From contig NZ_BLJQ01000002.1 of assembly GCF_014132155.1 (NCBI RefSeq), forward strand, positions 438,845 to 502,844: a stretch of DNA of 64,000 bases, read 5' to 3'. Under the pieces are notes generated by a model. That model made no database searches. It worked only from the letters and a program-made list of their open reading frames with translations, and was not told the DNA's origin. The DNA is from Gluconobacter sp. Gdi. GTDB taxonomy: Bacteria > Pseudomonadota > Alphaproteobacteria > Acetobacterales > Acetobacteraceae. The translations under genes were made by a program, and so were the position numbers. Every line of letters begins with the position of its first letter. Within the stretch, counting starts at the first letter, position 1. Positions 35,674 through 43,481 of this stretch are shown piece after piece.

Positions 35674-36087
35674 ATGATCAAGCGTCGCTTTGTGGCCACC
35701 CTCCTTCTGGCCGTCCCGCTCGCCTTTCCGGTCCTGGCTCATGCCGAGGACGGAGGGGCCAAAACCAATGATGACGACCCATCGATCAATGCGTTGGGCA
35801 TCGGGGTCAATCAGGTCCTCAAAGTCCTGCAGACTCACCCCGATTCTGCTACGGATGCCTGTATCAATGCTCTCAAGGAGATGCATGAAGCACAGGATCA
35901 ACTGAGCAAGGAAGAAGGGCACGAGAATAATCAGGACGTCGAGGTGGCGCGGGACGTGACATCGTCCACCATGGAAGACGTGACAACGATCTGTGGTGCG
36001 GATGCACGGACGCTGTGCAGGGAGTCAGCCGAGAGTAATCCAAAGCTCGCCGCAGCCTGTCATGCTCTCCCTCATGAAGATGATTGA
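35674..36087 (+). CDS. Small secreted cysteine-containing protein, unknown function
   Basis: This 137-residue protein has a strong signal peptide (MIKRRFVATLLLAVPLAFPVLAHAE). The mature part is acidic, with helices such as INALGIGVNQVLKVLQ and four cysteines in two groups (near DACINAL and TICGADARTLCRE...ACHAL). The pairing suggests disulphides in the periplasm. The open frame begins 25 codons upstream but those residues do not look like a signal. The ATG at 35674 has no clear ribosome site, so the exact start is uncertain. I do not recognise the family. Confidence 0.6.
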   Translation: MIKRRFVATLLLAVPLAFPVLAHAEDGGAKTNDDDPSINALGIGVNQVLKVLQTHPDSATDACINALKEMHEAQDQLSKEEGHENNQDVEVARDVTSSTMEDVTTICGADARTLCRESAESNPKLAAACHALPHEDD

Positions 36088-36252
36088 GGAGTCGAACATC
36101 ACGTTTCGGCGATAAAATCCGTCAAATCATGTCACGGCCAATCCGGGGCTAACCTTCTTCTAAAGTGAGGAGTAGGGTTTTCAGTCTGAGTTGATGACTG
36201 GAACTGTAAGCTGCGCCGGAATGACCCGTTTGCCTGGCAGGGATAATCTGTC

Positions 36253-38262
36253 TTGACCGCCACGTTACAGTCGGTCTTTCGCCCGGGATGGATCCAGTTC
36301 AGCCTCCGAACCTGGATTGCGCTCGTTCTGGCTTTGGCCACGGCGTTCTGGGCTCAGGTCGATACACCGGCCGGCGCTGGCGTGACTGTCATGATTCTTG
36401 CCCAGCCCCTGAGAGGGCAGGCCCTTTCCAAGGCATTTTATCGCTTTCTCGGCACCCTGCTGGGTGTTGGCGTTTCTATCCTTCTGATTTCCATGTTCAG
36501 CCAGGATCGTGGCCTCTTTCTGGGAGGCGTCGCGCTCTGGATGGCTGGTTGTGCCTTTGTGGGGACGCTGGAGCGCGACTTCCGGGCTTATGGTGCCCTT
36601 TTGGCTGGCTACATGGTGGCACTTGTTGCTGTTGCCAGTATCGATGCGCCCCAGAATATCTATCATGTCAGTGTGGCGCGTGCCTCAACGGTCGCTATCG
36701 GCGTTGCATCCATTGCGGTTGTCAATCTGCTGTCTGGCTCACCGCAGGCCTGGCGCAATCTCGCCAAGGGGCTCCAGAACCTTGGGCAGAGAATCCGTGG
36801 TCTGAGCCACTCCGCCATCATGGGAGAGCCGTCCCCTTCCGCGCAGGGGACAACGGCTCTGGCCTCCGAAATCCTGTCTCTGATGACGCAGATTTCTTAC
36901 GCCCGGACGGAGCTGGATCGTAGCCGCCTGCGGATGGCAGGAGCCAAACTCAGTATCATCGGTATGTTGACGGTTCTCACCTGTAGCCGTGCAATTTCTA
37001 CGTTGCTGAGTGAAGGTGGGGTAACGGATATTCTGGTCCGCTACGTGCGCCAGTGGCACGAGCGTGTTGAGGATGGCACGAACCGTCAGGAAACGATGGG
37101 CACCATCCTGTCCAACATCCGACGGGAAGATCCGGAGTATTTCCCGACACCTCTGGATGCCTGGTTTCTGGAGCGTGCTGCGACGCTTCTGAGTAACCGG
37201 CTGCATATCCGCACGGGTATCAGTACACTCATGAAAGCAACCCCGGCAGGGGAGGCGCTGAAACTGGCGACGCTTTCAAACAATCCAGACTACATTACAG
37301 CGTTCATCAACAGCATGCGTGTGCTGCTTGGTTTCAGTTTTATAGCAGCATTCTGTGTAGGAACGGGCCAGCCAGCTTCTGCCACTGCCCTTTCCCAGAG
37401 CGCACTCGTTCTTGTCCTTGCATCTTCGTCACTGGACACGGCGGTGTTCGGTAAAGGCGCGATGATCGGCACGCCTTTGGGAATTCTTGCTGCCGGGTTT
37501 CTGTCTTTCTGGGTCTTACCCCACGTTTATACCCTTCAGGGGCTGGCTTTTGTTCTGCTTCCCCAGACCGTTATTGCCTGCCTTCTTCTGATGAATCCGA
37601 AAACAACCGCTGTGGGCTTTCACTATGGTGCGTTCTTTCTCGTCTTCGTAGGCTTGGGTAACCACCACAGTTACGATCCAGGCGCTTTCCTCGAACGCAA
37701 CACGTTCTATTTCCTGTCAGCGGTTCTTTCATTCATCCTTCTGGTTCTGCTGTGGCCGCCAACTGCGCGCCGCCATCGGTTCCGCATTGCCGTGACCATT
37801 TCTTCGGATCTGGAATCACAGCTGAGCGGTCATGGTGAGGCTATGGGCCCCGCGTTGCTCAGCCGGAAATATGATCGTCTGAGCCAGCTCCTGTTGTGGA
37901 CAAAGCGTCTCCCGAAGCGCGGTACGGCCTCAGAGCATGTTTTTGAGCGCCTTGTCGCGCTGGAGGATCTGTCCAGCACGATTGCCCGTGTGCGTCTGTA
38001 CCTCGATCAGGCGGCGCGGATGCCGTCTCTGAGGCACCTTGTGAGACCTGCGCGTAAAGCGCTCGCACAGGATAGTCTGGCGCTGCTGGAGAGTGAACTG
38101 GCAGATATGACGCAGGCCTTTCTTGACCGACTGCGTCTGGGCGCCCCCAGTGAGGAAATTCTGATCCTCAACTGTGTTGGTGGGCTGGAGTCCGTGCGCG
38201 TCATGCTTCTGCGAAATCGGACAGCCGTTCATCATTATGGAATAGGACGCAAACGATGGTGA
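36253..38262 (+). CDS. FUSC-family aromatic-acid efflux membrane subunit (AaeB-like)
   Basis: This 669-residue inner-membrane protein has the FUSC layout: about six helices near 20-160, a long cytoplasmic region with charged helices (190-350), then a second cluster from about 355 to 510. It begins VFRPGWIQFSLRTWIALVLALATAFW. The next genes encode DUF1656 (AaeX-like) and a HlyD adaptor (AaeA-like). That gene set matches the AaeB-AaeX-AaeA efflux system for p-hydroxybenzoate and related acids. The start is TTG with CAGGGATAA upstream. The stop overlaps the DUF1656 start by seven bases. No LysR regulator is adjacent here. Confidence 0.9.
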   Translation: MTATLQSVFRPGWIQFSLRTWIALVLALATAFWAQVDTPAGAGVTVMILAQPLRGQALSKAFYRFLGTLLGVGVSILLISMFSQDRGLFLGGVALWMAGCAFVGTLERDFRAYGALLAGYMVALVAVASIDAPQNIYHVSVARASTVAIGVASIAVVNLLSGSPQAWRNLAKGLQNLGQRIRGLSHSAIMGEPSPSAQGTTALASEILSLMTQISYARTELDRSRLRMAGAKLSIIGMLTVLTCSRAISTLLSEGGVTDILVRYVRQWHERVEDGTNRQETMGTILSNIRREDPEYFPTPLDAWFLERAATLLSNRLHIRTGISTLMKATPAGEALKLATLSNNPDYITAFINSMRVLLGFSFIAAFCVGTGQPASATALSQSALVLVLASSSLDTAVFGKGAMIGTPLGILAAGFLSFWVLPHVYTLQGLAFVLLPQTVIACLLLMNPKTTAVGFHYGAFFLVFVGLGNHHSYDPGAFLERNTFYFLSAVLSFILLVLLWPPTARRHRFRIAVTISSDLESQLSGHGEAMGPALLSRKYDRLSQLLLWTKRLPKRGTASEHVFERLVALEDLSSTIARVRLYLDQAARMPSLRHLVRPARKALAQDSLALLESELADMTQAFLDRLRLGAPSEEILILNCVGGLESVRVMLLRNRTAVHHYGIGRKRW

Positions 38263-38456
38263 TGAGACAGGTCGTAGACCTTGGCGGTTTGCTTGTGTCC
38301 GCGTTCGTCGTCAATCTGGCGTTGTCACTTCTGACGCTGGCCATTCTCCGCTGGCTCATGGGCTGGCTTGATCTGTGGCGTTTCGTCTGGGATCCGCCGC
38401 TTGCCCAGTTCGGCATCCTTATCTGCCTGCTTGGGCTCTATACCCTGATCCTCTGA
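38256..38456 (+). CDS. DUF1656 protein (AaeX-like small membrane subunit)
   Basis: This 66-residue protein has two hydrophobic helices (VSAFVVNLALSLLTLAILRWL and FGILICLLGLYTLIL). It fits the DUF1656/AaeX family, whose members sit in FUSC-HlyD efflux operons. Its ATG overlaps the preceding FUSC gene by seven bases and the adaptor gene begins 16 bases after its stop, so it is translated from the same transcript. Its molecular role is not known. Confidence 0.9.
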   Translation: MVMRQVVDLGGLLVSAFVVNLALSLLTLAILRWLMGWLDLWRFVWDPPLAQFGILICLLGLYTLIL

Positions 38457-38472
38457 TACAAGGCCGTTTCAA

Positions 38473-39423
38473 GTGCTATCCAGTGCCCATCGTCTGATCC
38501 GCCTGACCATTACGATCTCCATTCTTGTGGTGGCTGCCGTCGTGGTGGTTATCCTGTGGGATTACTACACAGCCTCTCCCTGGACCCGGAACGGGCAGGT
38601 GCGTGTTCAGGTCGCCAATATCGCGCCACGTGTTTCAGGGCAGATCCTGCATGTGAATGTGCTGGACAATCAGCCTGTTCACCATGGAGACGTCCTGTAC
38701 GAAATTGACCCGTTCGATTTCCAGGTAGCGGTGGATGCGGCCAAAGCCAAGGTGGCCGAACGCAAGGCAGACATGGAGTTCAAGGAAGTTCAGGCCCAGT
38801 GGCGTAAGGCCATTCCCGGTGTGGCGGTCTCACAGGAAGAAAAGAAGCAGTACGTTGCACTGTCCCAGCAGGCAGCGGCGCAATACGCTTCTGCTCAGGC
38901 AGACCTGCGTCAGGCAGAAATCAATTTGGACCGTACAAAAGTCCGCAGTTCCATAGACGGTATTGTCACAAACCTGATCATGCGACCGGGTGACTTTGCA
39001 ACGGCGGGTGTTGTGAACATGCACGTCATTGATACCAACTCATACTGGATCGACGGCTATTTCGAAGAGACCAAGGTCCATGATCTGGACGAGGGCGATC
39101 TCGTTCGCATGGATCTGATGGGCTACCACGACCCGCTTTTCGGACATATCGAGAGTATTACGCGCGGTATTGCGAGCAACAACGCACTGGTGAATGAGCA
39201 GGGTCTGCCGACAGTTGATCCGGTTTATACGTGGGTGCGTCTGGCACAGCGTATTCCTGTGCGCGTGAAAATCGACAAGGTGCCGTCCGATCTCACATTG
39301 GCCGCTGGCATGACCGCAACCGTGACGGTCGTTTCAGAGACGGGAAATCGTCGTCATCGCTCAACGCAGGATGCGTTTCAGCATTTCGGTGATGATGTTC
39401 GTCATCTCTTTGGTCACAAATAA
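38473..39423 (+). CDS. HlyD-family periplasmic adaptor (AaeA-like)
   Basis: This 316-residue membrane-fusion protein joins the FUSC subunit to the periplasm or outer membrane. It has one N-terminal membrane helix (ILVVAAVVVVILW near 17-30), then lipoyl-like segments NIAPRVSGQILHVNVLDNQPVHHGDVLYEIDP and DRTKVRSSIDGIVTNLIMRPGDF. A coiled-coil hairpin between them is rich in Gln and Ala (AQWRKAI...QADLRQAEINL). A beta-barrel end follows. The start is GTG with AAGG about 9 bases upstream. It is the last gene of the FUSC-DUF1656-HlyD set and is followed by a terminator. Confidence 0.9.
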   Translation: MLSSAHRLIRLTITISILVVAAVVVVILWDYYTASPWTRNGQVRVQVANIAPRVSGQILHVNVLDNQPVHHGDVLYEIDPFDFQVAVDAAKAKVAERKADMEFKEVQAQWRKAIPGVAVSQEEKKQYVALSQQAAAQYASAQADLRQAEINLDRTKVRSSIDGIVTNLIMRPGDFATAGVVNMHVIDTNSYWIDGYFEETKVHDLDEGDLVRMDLMGYHDPLFGHIESITRGIASNNALVNEQGLPTVDPVYTWVRLAQRIPVRVKIDKVPSDLTLAAGMTATVTVVSETGNRRHRSTQDAFQHFGDDVRHLFGHK

Positions 39424-39439
39424 CGGAAATTCCAATCTC

Positions 39440-39462
39440 CGGGGCGAAAAGGCCCCGATTTT
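39440..39462 (+). terminator. Intrinsic terminator of the FUSC-DUF1656-HlyD operon
   Basis: CGGGGC (39440-39445) pairs with GCCCCG (39452-39457), loop GAAAAG, followed by ATTTT. It lies 16 bases after the stop codon of the adaptor gene. Confidence 0.75.
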
Positions 39463-39552
39463 GGTTGGCACAAGATTTTCACACAACTTTTTCCGTCAGA
39501 ACCCGTACCTTACTGCGTCAGGCCCACAGAGCATTTCAGGTAAGGAAGAATT

Positions 39553-40740
39553 GTGCGCGTATCTTTTTCCCGTAAGACGATCAGTCTGGTTATGGGTGGC
39601 GTTTGTATTGCTGCCATCTCAGCGCAGGCGAATGCCGCACCTCAGAACAGCGCACAGAAGCCGGGTGTTCTGCTGAACTCTGCTCCGCTGGCAGAGACCC
39701 TGAGCCTTCCGAATGCTGCTCGTTCCCTGCGCATCACCTATCTTTCCACAGATGGTGTTACGGGGAAGGGGCTCGTCCCCGTGACTGCTGAAGTCATTGT
39801 CCCTGCTGGTGAAGCGCCTGCAGGCGGGTGGCCGATTGTTGCCTGGGCGCATGGTACGGTTGGAAATGATGACAGCTGCGCACCGTCTCTGAACCCCTAT
39901 AGCGAGCGCAATACTCATTACCTGTCCGAATGGATGAAGCGCGGTTTTGCCATCGTCGCAACGGACTATCAGGGGCTGGGCACACCGGGTGTGCACCCAT
40001 ATTTGAATACACGGGCTGAAGCTTACAGCGTGCTGGACTCTGTGCGGGCTGCGCTGAAGTCTGTGCCGGGCTTACAGAACAAGGTGATGATCGTTGGGCA
40101 GTCCCAGGGCGGTGGTGCAGCCTTTGCTTCTGCGGCGTTTGCACCGACTTACGCGCCGGATATCAATGTGCGCGGGACTGTGGCGACAGGCATCCCGTAC
40201 ATGACGCCGGAAATACTGTCTGGCCTGTTGCAGGAAGCTGGCAAGTCATCGGGGTATAGCCCGCTGGTGGCTTACACGCTGCTGATTGGTTCGTCCTATG
40301 CTGGTCTGCATCCGACCTTCCGTCCCGAAGACGCCTTTACGTCCAAGGCTATGCCGGCGTTCAAGGCAGCGGCTGACTCCTGCCTGACGGGGCTGTCAGA
40401 CATGGCGGAGAAAGACGGTCTGACGCTTGCGAATGCGCTTCAGCCTACGTTTGTGAAGGCCATGACACCCGCATTTAAAACAATGACGTACCCGACGTTG
40501 AAACTGGCCCAGCCACTTTTTGTTGGAACGGGCACCGCAGATCAGGACGTTCCACCGCAGCTTCAGGAAGGCTTGGTCAAGGCAGCCTGTGCCGCTGGAT
40601 CAACAGTACAGGCGCATTTGTATAAAGGGCTGGACCACTCTCAGACAGTCAATGCATCCCTGCCGGACTCAGCCGCCTTCACTAAAGCTGTGATGGCGGG
40701 TGAGCCTGTCACACCGCAGTGCACACCGATTCCTCAATAA
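39553..40740 (+). CDS. Secreted lipase-like alpha/beta hydrolase
   Basis: This 395-residue protein has a signal peptide (about residues 1-30) and an alpha/beta-hydrolase domain of the secretory-lipase group. The nucleophile elbow is GQSQGGG near residue 185, the acid is probably the Asp in GTADQDVPPQ near 340 and the His lies in LDHSQTV near 363. AHGTVGNDDSCAPSLNP near 98 forms the oxyanion loop region. Two or three Cys pairs suggest disulphides. The start is GTG with AAGGAAG 5 bases upstream. It may hydrolyse esters in the periplasm or outside; the substrate is unknown. Confidence 0.85.
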   Translation: MRVSFSRKTISLVMGGVCIAAISAQANAAPQNSAQKPGVLLNSAPLAETLSLPNAARSLRITYLSTDGVTGKGLVPVTAEVIVPAGEAPAGGWPIVAWAHGTVGNDDSCAPSLNPYSERNTHYLSEWMKRGFAIVATDYQGLGTPGVHPYLNTRAEAYSVLDSVRAALKSVPGLQNKVMIVGQSQGGGAAFASAAFAPTYAPDINVRGTVATGIPYMTPEILSGLLQEAGKSSGYSPLVAYTLLIGSSYAGLHPTFRPEDAFTSKAMPAFKAAADSCLTGLSDMAEKDGLTLANALQPTFVKAMTPAFKTMTYPTLKLAQPLFVGTGTADQDVPPQLQEGLVKAACAAGSTVQAHLYKGLDHSQTVNASLPDSAAFTKAVMAGEPVTPQCTPIPQ

Positions 40741-40751
40741 TCAGATGATCA

Positions 40752-40784
40752 CCCTGAGGGAGAGCACTCTTCCTCAGGGATTTT
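40752..40784 (+). terminator. Intrinsic terminator of the hydrolase gene
   Basis: CCCTGAGG (40752-40759) pairs with CCTCAGGG (40772-40779), with further pairing of inner purines and pyrimidines. ATTTTC follows. It lies just after the hydrolase stop and touches the end of the convergent gene. Confidence 0.75.
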
Positions 40785-41899
40785 CAGACGTTGTTCATAA
40801 AACTGACGATCGCGTCAGCCGCTCTCTGCGATGCCCCGAGCAAGGGCTCCCCAAACGTTTCCCGGAACAGTTTTTCCTGCACTGGGCGATAGAACGCATG
40901 ACGTTCCTCCGCCCTTGCAACCGCAGGCATGATGTCGGCGGGGTCATCGACCACTTCTCCGAGTGTCCAGTGTAAAAAATACGGATCGTCACGCCATGGG
41001 AACTTGTGAGGATTTAGGAAAATACAGGGGCGCGGGATGGCCAGAAACTCATAAACCTGACTGCTGACATCCCCAATATAAAGGGCCGCCTGAGACGTGT
41101 AGGTCATGTCCAGCATGGCGTTCGAGCCAGTGTCCACGAGCACCTCGGGGCTTTGCTGGCGTTGGAGCAGACGCTCCCGGATGCCGAAGCCTTTGTGGAA
41201 CATCTTGATGTGAGGGGCCACGACCAGATTGTAATCGTTCTGTGCCTTAAAGCCTTTGATGATGGTATCCATACATGCGGGTGCAGATGTCAGGACACGC
41301 TGATAGTGCGGGTTATAGAGCGCGAAGGGACGTTCGTTGCTGAAAGAAACGGCATTTTCCCGACGGACGGCTTCGAATACGTCGAATTTGGGATAACCCA
41401 CGATGCGTGATGCCCCGTTCTGGAGAAGCCCTTTGTCCCGGAAGTAAGTCTCGACTTTCGGACCGGGCACAAGCGTCAGATCAAACTCTCGAACAAGATG
41501 CTCGTCATTAACGTAACGGTCTCCGGCTCCGTGCATCAGCAGTATGAGCTTCGGGCCGTTCAGCCCCATGTCTTTCAGGACGCCTGCCGTATATTCCGTT
41601 GCAACAACCACATCGTACTGGTTCAGCTCTTCAACGTTCTCCCGAAGAATGACCAGTCGCTCCTGATCCAGCCGCCGTGCGCGTTTCAGGATGTTTGCTT
41701 TCCAGGATCGGGGAAACGGCAGCAGCGGAAGCGGCGGAACATTCAGGGCTCGTCGGATGCGCGCCAGATGATCAATGGTCTCTGGAAAGCTGTAGTATTC
41801 CGTGACGTCACATCCCGGTATTGCCGCAAGTGCACTGGCAACGGATGCGGTGTGATAGCACTGATAAGGCTCGGCAATATAAATGAAGGCGATTTTCAT
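40784..41899 (-). CDS. CDP-glycerol glycerophosphotransferase-like protein
   Basis: This 371-residue cytoplasmic protein resembles TagB/TagF-type glycerophosphotransferases and related GT-B-fold enzymes that build surface polymers. Landmarks are LILLMHGAGDRYVNDEHLVREFDLTLVPGPKVE near 118-150, VGYPKFDVFEA near 165, FALYNPHYQRVLTS near 190 and DTGSNAMLDMTYTSQAALYIGDVSSQVYEFLAIPRPCIFLN near 250-290, the typical C-terminal acceptor region. There are no membrane helices. It is divergent from a flippase gene, which supports a role in an exported glycan or teichoic-like polymer. The exact donor is uncertain. Confidence 0.75.
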   Translation of the reverse strand: MKIAFIYIAEPYQCYHTASVASALAAIPGCDVTEYYSFPETIDHLARIRRALNVPPLPLLPFPRSWKANILKRARRLDQERLVILRENVEELNQYDVVVATEYTAGVLKDMGLNGPKLILLMHGAGDRYVNDEHLVREFDLTLVPGPKVETYFRDKGLLQNGASRIVGYPKFDVFEAVRRENAVSFSNERPFALYNPHYQRVLTSAPACMDTIIKGFKAQNDYNLVVAPHIKMFHKGFGIRERLLQRQQSPEVLVDTGSNAMLDMTYTSQAALYIGDVSSQVYEFLAIPRPCIFLNPHKFPWRDDPYFLHWTLGEVVDDPADIMPAVARAEERHAFYRPVQEKLFRETFGEPLLGASQRAADAIVSFMNNV

Positions 41900-42127
41900 G
41901 AGCGTCTTTTGCGTCCTGCCCGGAGCAGACTGCCTGCTGCTCTTGTCCGGAACGCCGTCTGCTGGAAGGGCGCCATCCCGGTTATGAATTGCCTCTGAAA
42001 CACTTCGGAGGCTCGGAATAGGGCCCTGTTCATAGCCCTCGGGTCTTTGCTGTCAAGAACGCGGCAAAACGCAGGGATGCATGTTCCGGCATGGACACTC
42101 CCGGGGCTTTGTGGTCAGAAAGCCCGC

Positions 42128-43441
42128 ATGTCCGCCGAGCGTTCTGTTTTCAGATCCATTTTCCGAAATGTCAGTGTTCTCACCCTTGGCCGTGTGGTCA
42201 ATGCCTTGTGCAGCTTTGTCTATATCGCGTTTACCGTGCGCGCTTTGGGCCTCTCTGACTTCGGATTGCTGATCCTTATCCATTCTCTGGCCTCGACCGG
42301 GTCCGTTCTGTCACGAATGCAGTCCTGGCAGACGCTGATCCGCTTTGGCAGCGACGCATTCAGCAAGAACGAAACGGACCTGCTGCGGAAGGTCGTTCAT
42401 TTCTGTATCCGGCTGGATACGATGTCTGCGGCAGGGTCGATTATTTTCGGGCTTGTCGCCGTGCAGATTTATGGTGTGACGGCACACTGGTCCAGGCATG
42501 TCCGGTTTCTGGCGGATCTGTACGTGATCGTGAGCCCACTGATGTATTCAGGCTGGGCCAACGGTATTCTGCGAATGGCGGGGAAATTTCACCTTGTCCC
42601 GATCATTGATACCTGTGCCGCGATCGTAAAGACGGTGGGAGTTCTGGTCGGATATGCCCTGCATCTGAAGCTTGGATATTTCCTTGCAATGTGGGCGCTC
42701 GCGATCATCATCGATTACGGTTTCTACTTCTACTATGCGATGGATATCCTGCGAAGGAAGTTCCGGTTCCGCTATTTCCAAGCCTATCGCAGTTGGCGCT
42801 GGCAGATCCCCGGCATGTGGCAGTTTACGCGTGCGGCTAGCGTGAACCAGACACTCGGTAACATTTCCGGGCATGTTGCAACGCTTCTGGTCGGTAACGG
42901 CCTTGGCCCGGCGGAAGCTGCTGTTTTCCGCGTTTGTCGCCAGATTGCGGACGGGATTGTTACGCCTGCCCAGCTCATCTCGCCGGTGCTGTACCCCGAA
43001 CTGGTCAAGATGCGGGACAAGCAGGACTGGAAAGGCCTCAAGCGCGTTACATGGAAAATGTTTGGCGTGCTGACCGCACTGTCCCTGCTGCTTCTGGTGC
43101 TGTCTGCGTTTTTTGGCTCAAAGATTTTCCGTTTGATGCTGCATGTTCATGTGCATCACACATCGCTTTACATTTCCATCATGCTGATGGCCGCCGTTTT
43201 CAGCCTGCTGGTCATTCCGCTGGAGCCCCTGCTGATCGTCGTCGGGCATGTGAAGTTCCTGATGACCAGCCGCACGGCCATCATGGCGATCTATTTTCCC
43301 GCGCTCTATGTCCTGACCATGCATTTTGGTCTCGCCGGTGCCTGCCTGACGACGGCAGCCTGTAACGCGGCTATCTTGCTGTCACGGTTTGCCGGGGTCT
43401 GGATGTTTGGCGGACGGATCGGGAAGCCGAAACCCGAGTGA
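42128..43441 (+). CDS. Polysaccharide flippase (lipopolysaccharide/O-unit translocase family)
   Basis: This 437-residue membrane protein has about 12 to 14 hydrophobic helices and the opening FRSIFRNVSVLTLGRVVNALCSFVYIAF with the R-x-x-N/x-L pattern of Wzx-like flippases. Charged residues in the membrane helices are few, as expected. The frame extends upstream to 42047; I choose the ATG at 42128 (MSAERSVF) because the conserved first helix begins soon after. The ribosome site is weak, so the start is uncertain. It probably moves lipid-linked glycan units across the inner membrane. The divergent neighbour makes a related polymer. Confidence 0.82.
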   Translation: MSAERSVFRSIFRNVSVLTLGRVVNALCSFVYIAFTVRALGLSDFGLLILIHSLASTGSVLSRMQSWQTLIRFGSDAFSKNETDLLRKVVHFCIRLDTMSAAGSIIFGLVAVQIYGVTAHWSRHVRFLADLYVIVSPLMYSGWANGILRMAGKFHLVPIIDTCAAIVKTVGVLVGYALHLKLGYFLAMWALAIIIDYGFYFYYAMDILRRKFRFRYFQAYRSWRWQIPGMWQFTRAASVNQTLGNISGHVATLLVGNGLGPAEAAVFRVCRQIADGIVTPAQLISPVLYPELVKMRDKQDWKGLKRVTWKMFGVLTALSLLLLVLSAFFGSKIFRLMLHVHVHHTSLYISIMLMAAVFSLLVIPLEPLLIVVGHVKFLMTSRTAIMAIYFPALYVLTMHFGLAGACLTTAACNAAILLSRFAGVWMFGGRIGKPKPE

Positions 43442-43481
43442 TGTCTGACCCACTGTAGGCGTGGGCCAGACTGTCATCCCT

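Noticed and set aside
36265-36923. Frames overlapping the AaeB-like gene on both strands
   Set aside because: The FUSC gene is strongly supported by its operon, so these are shadows.
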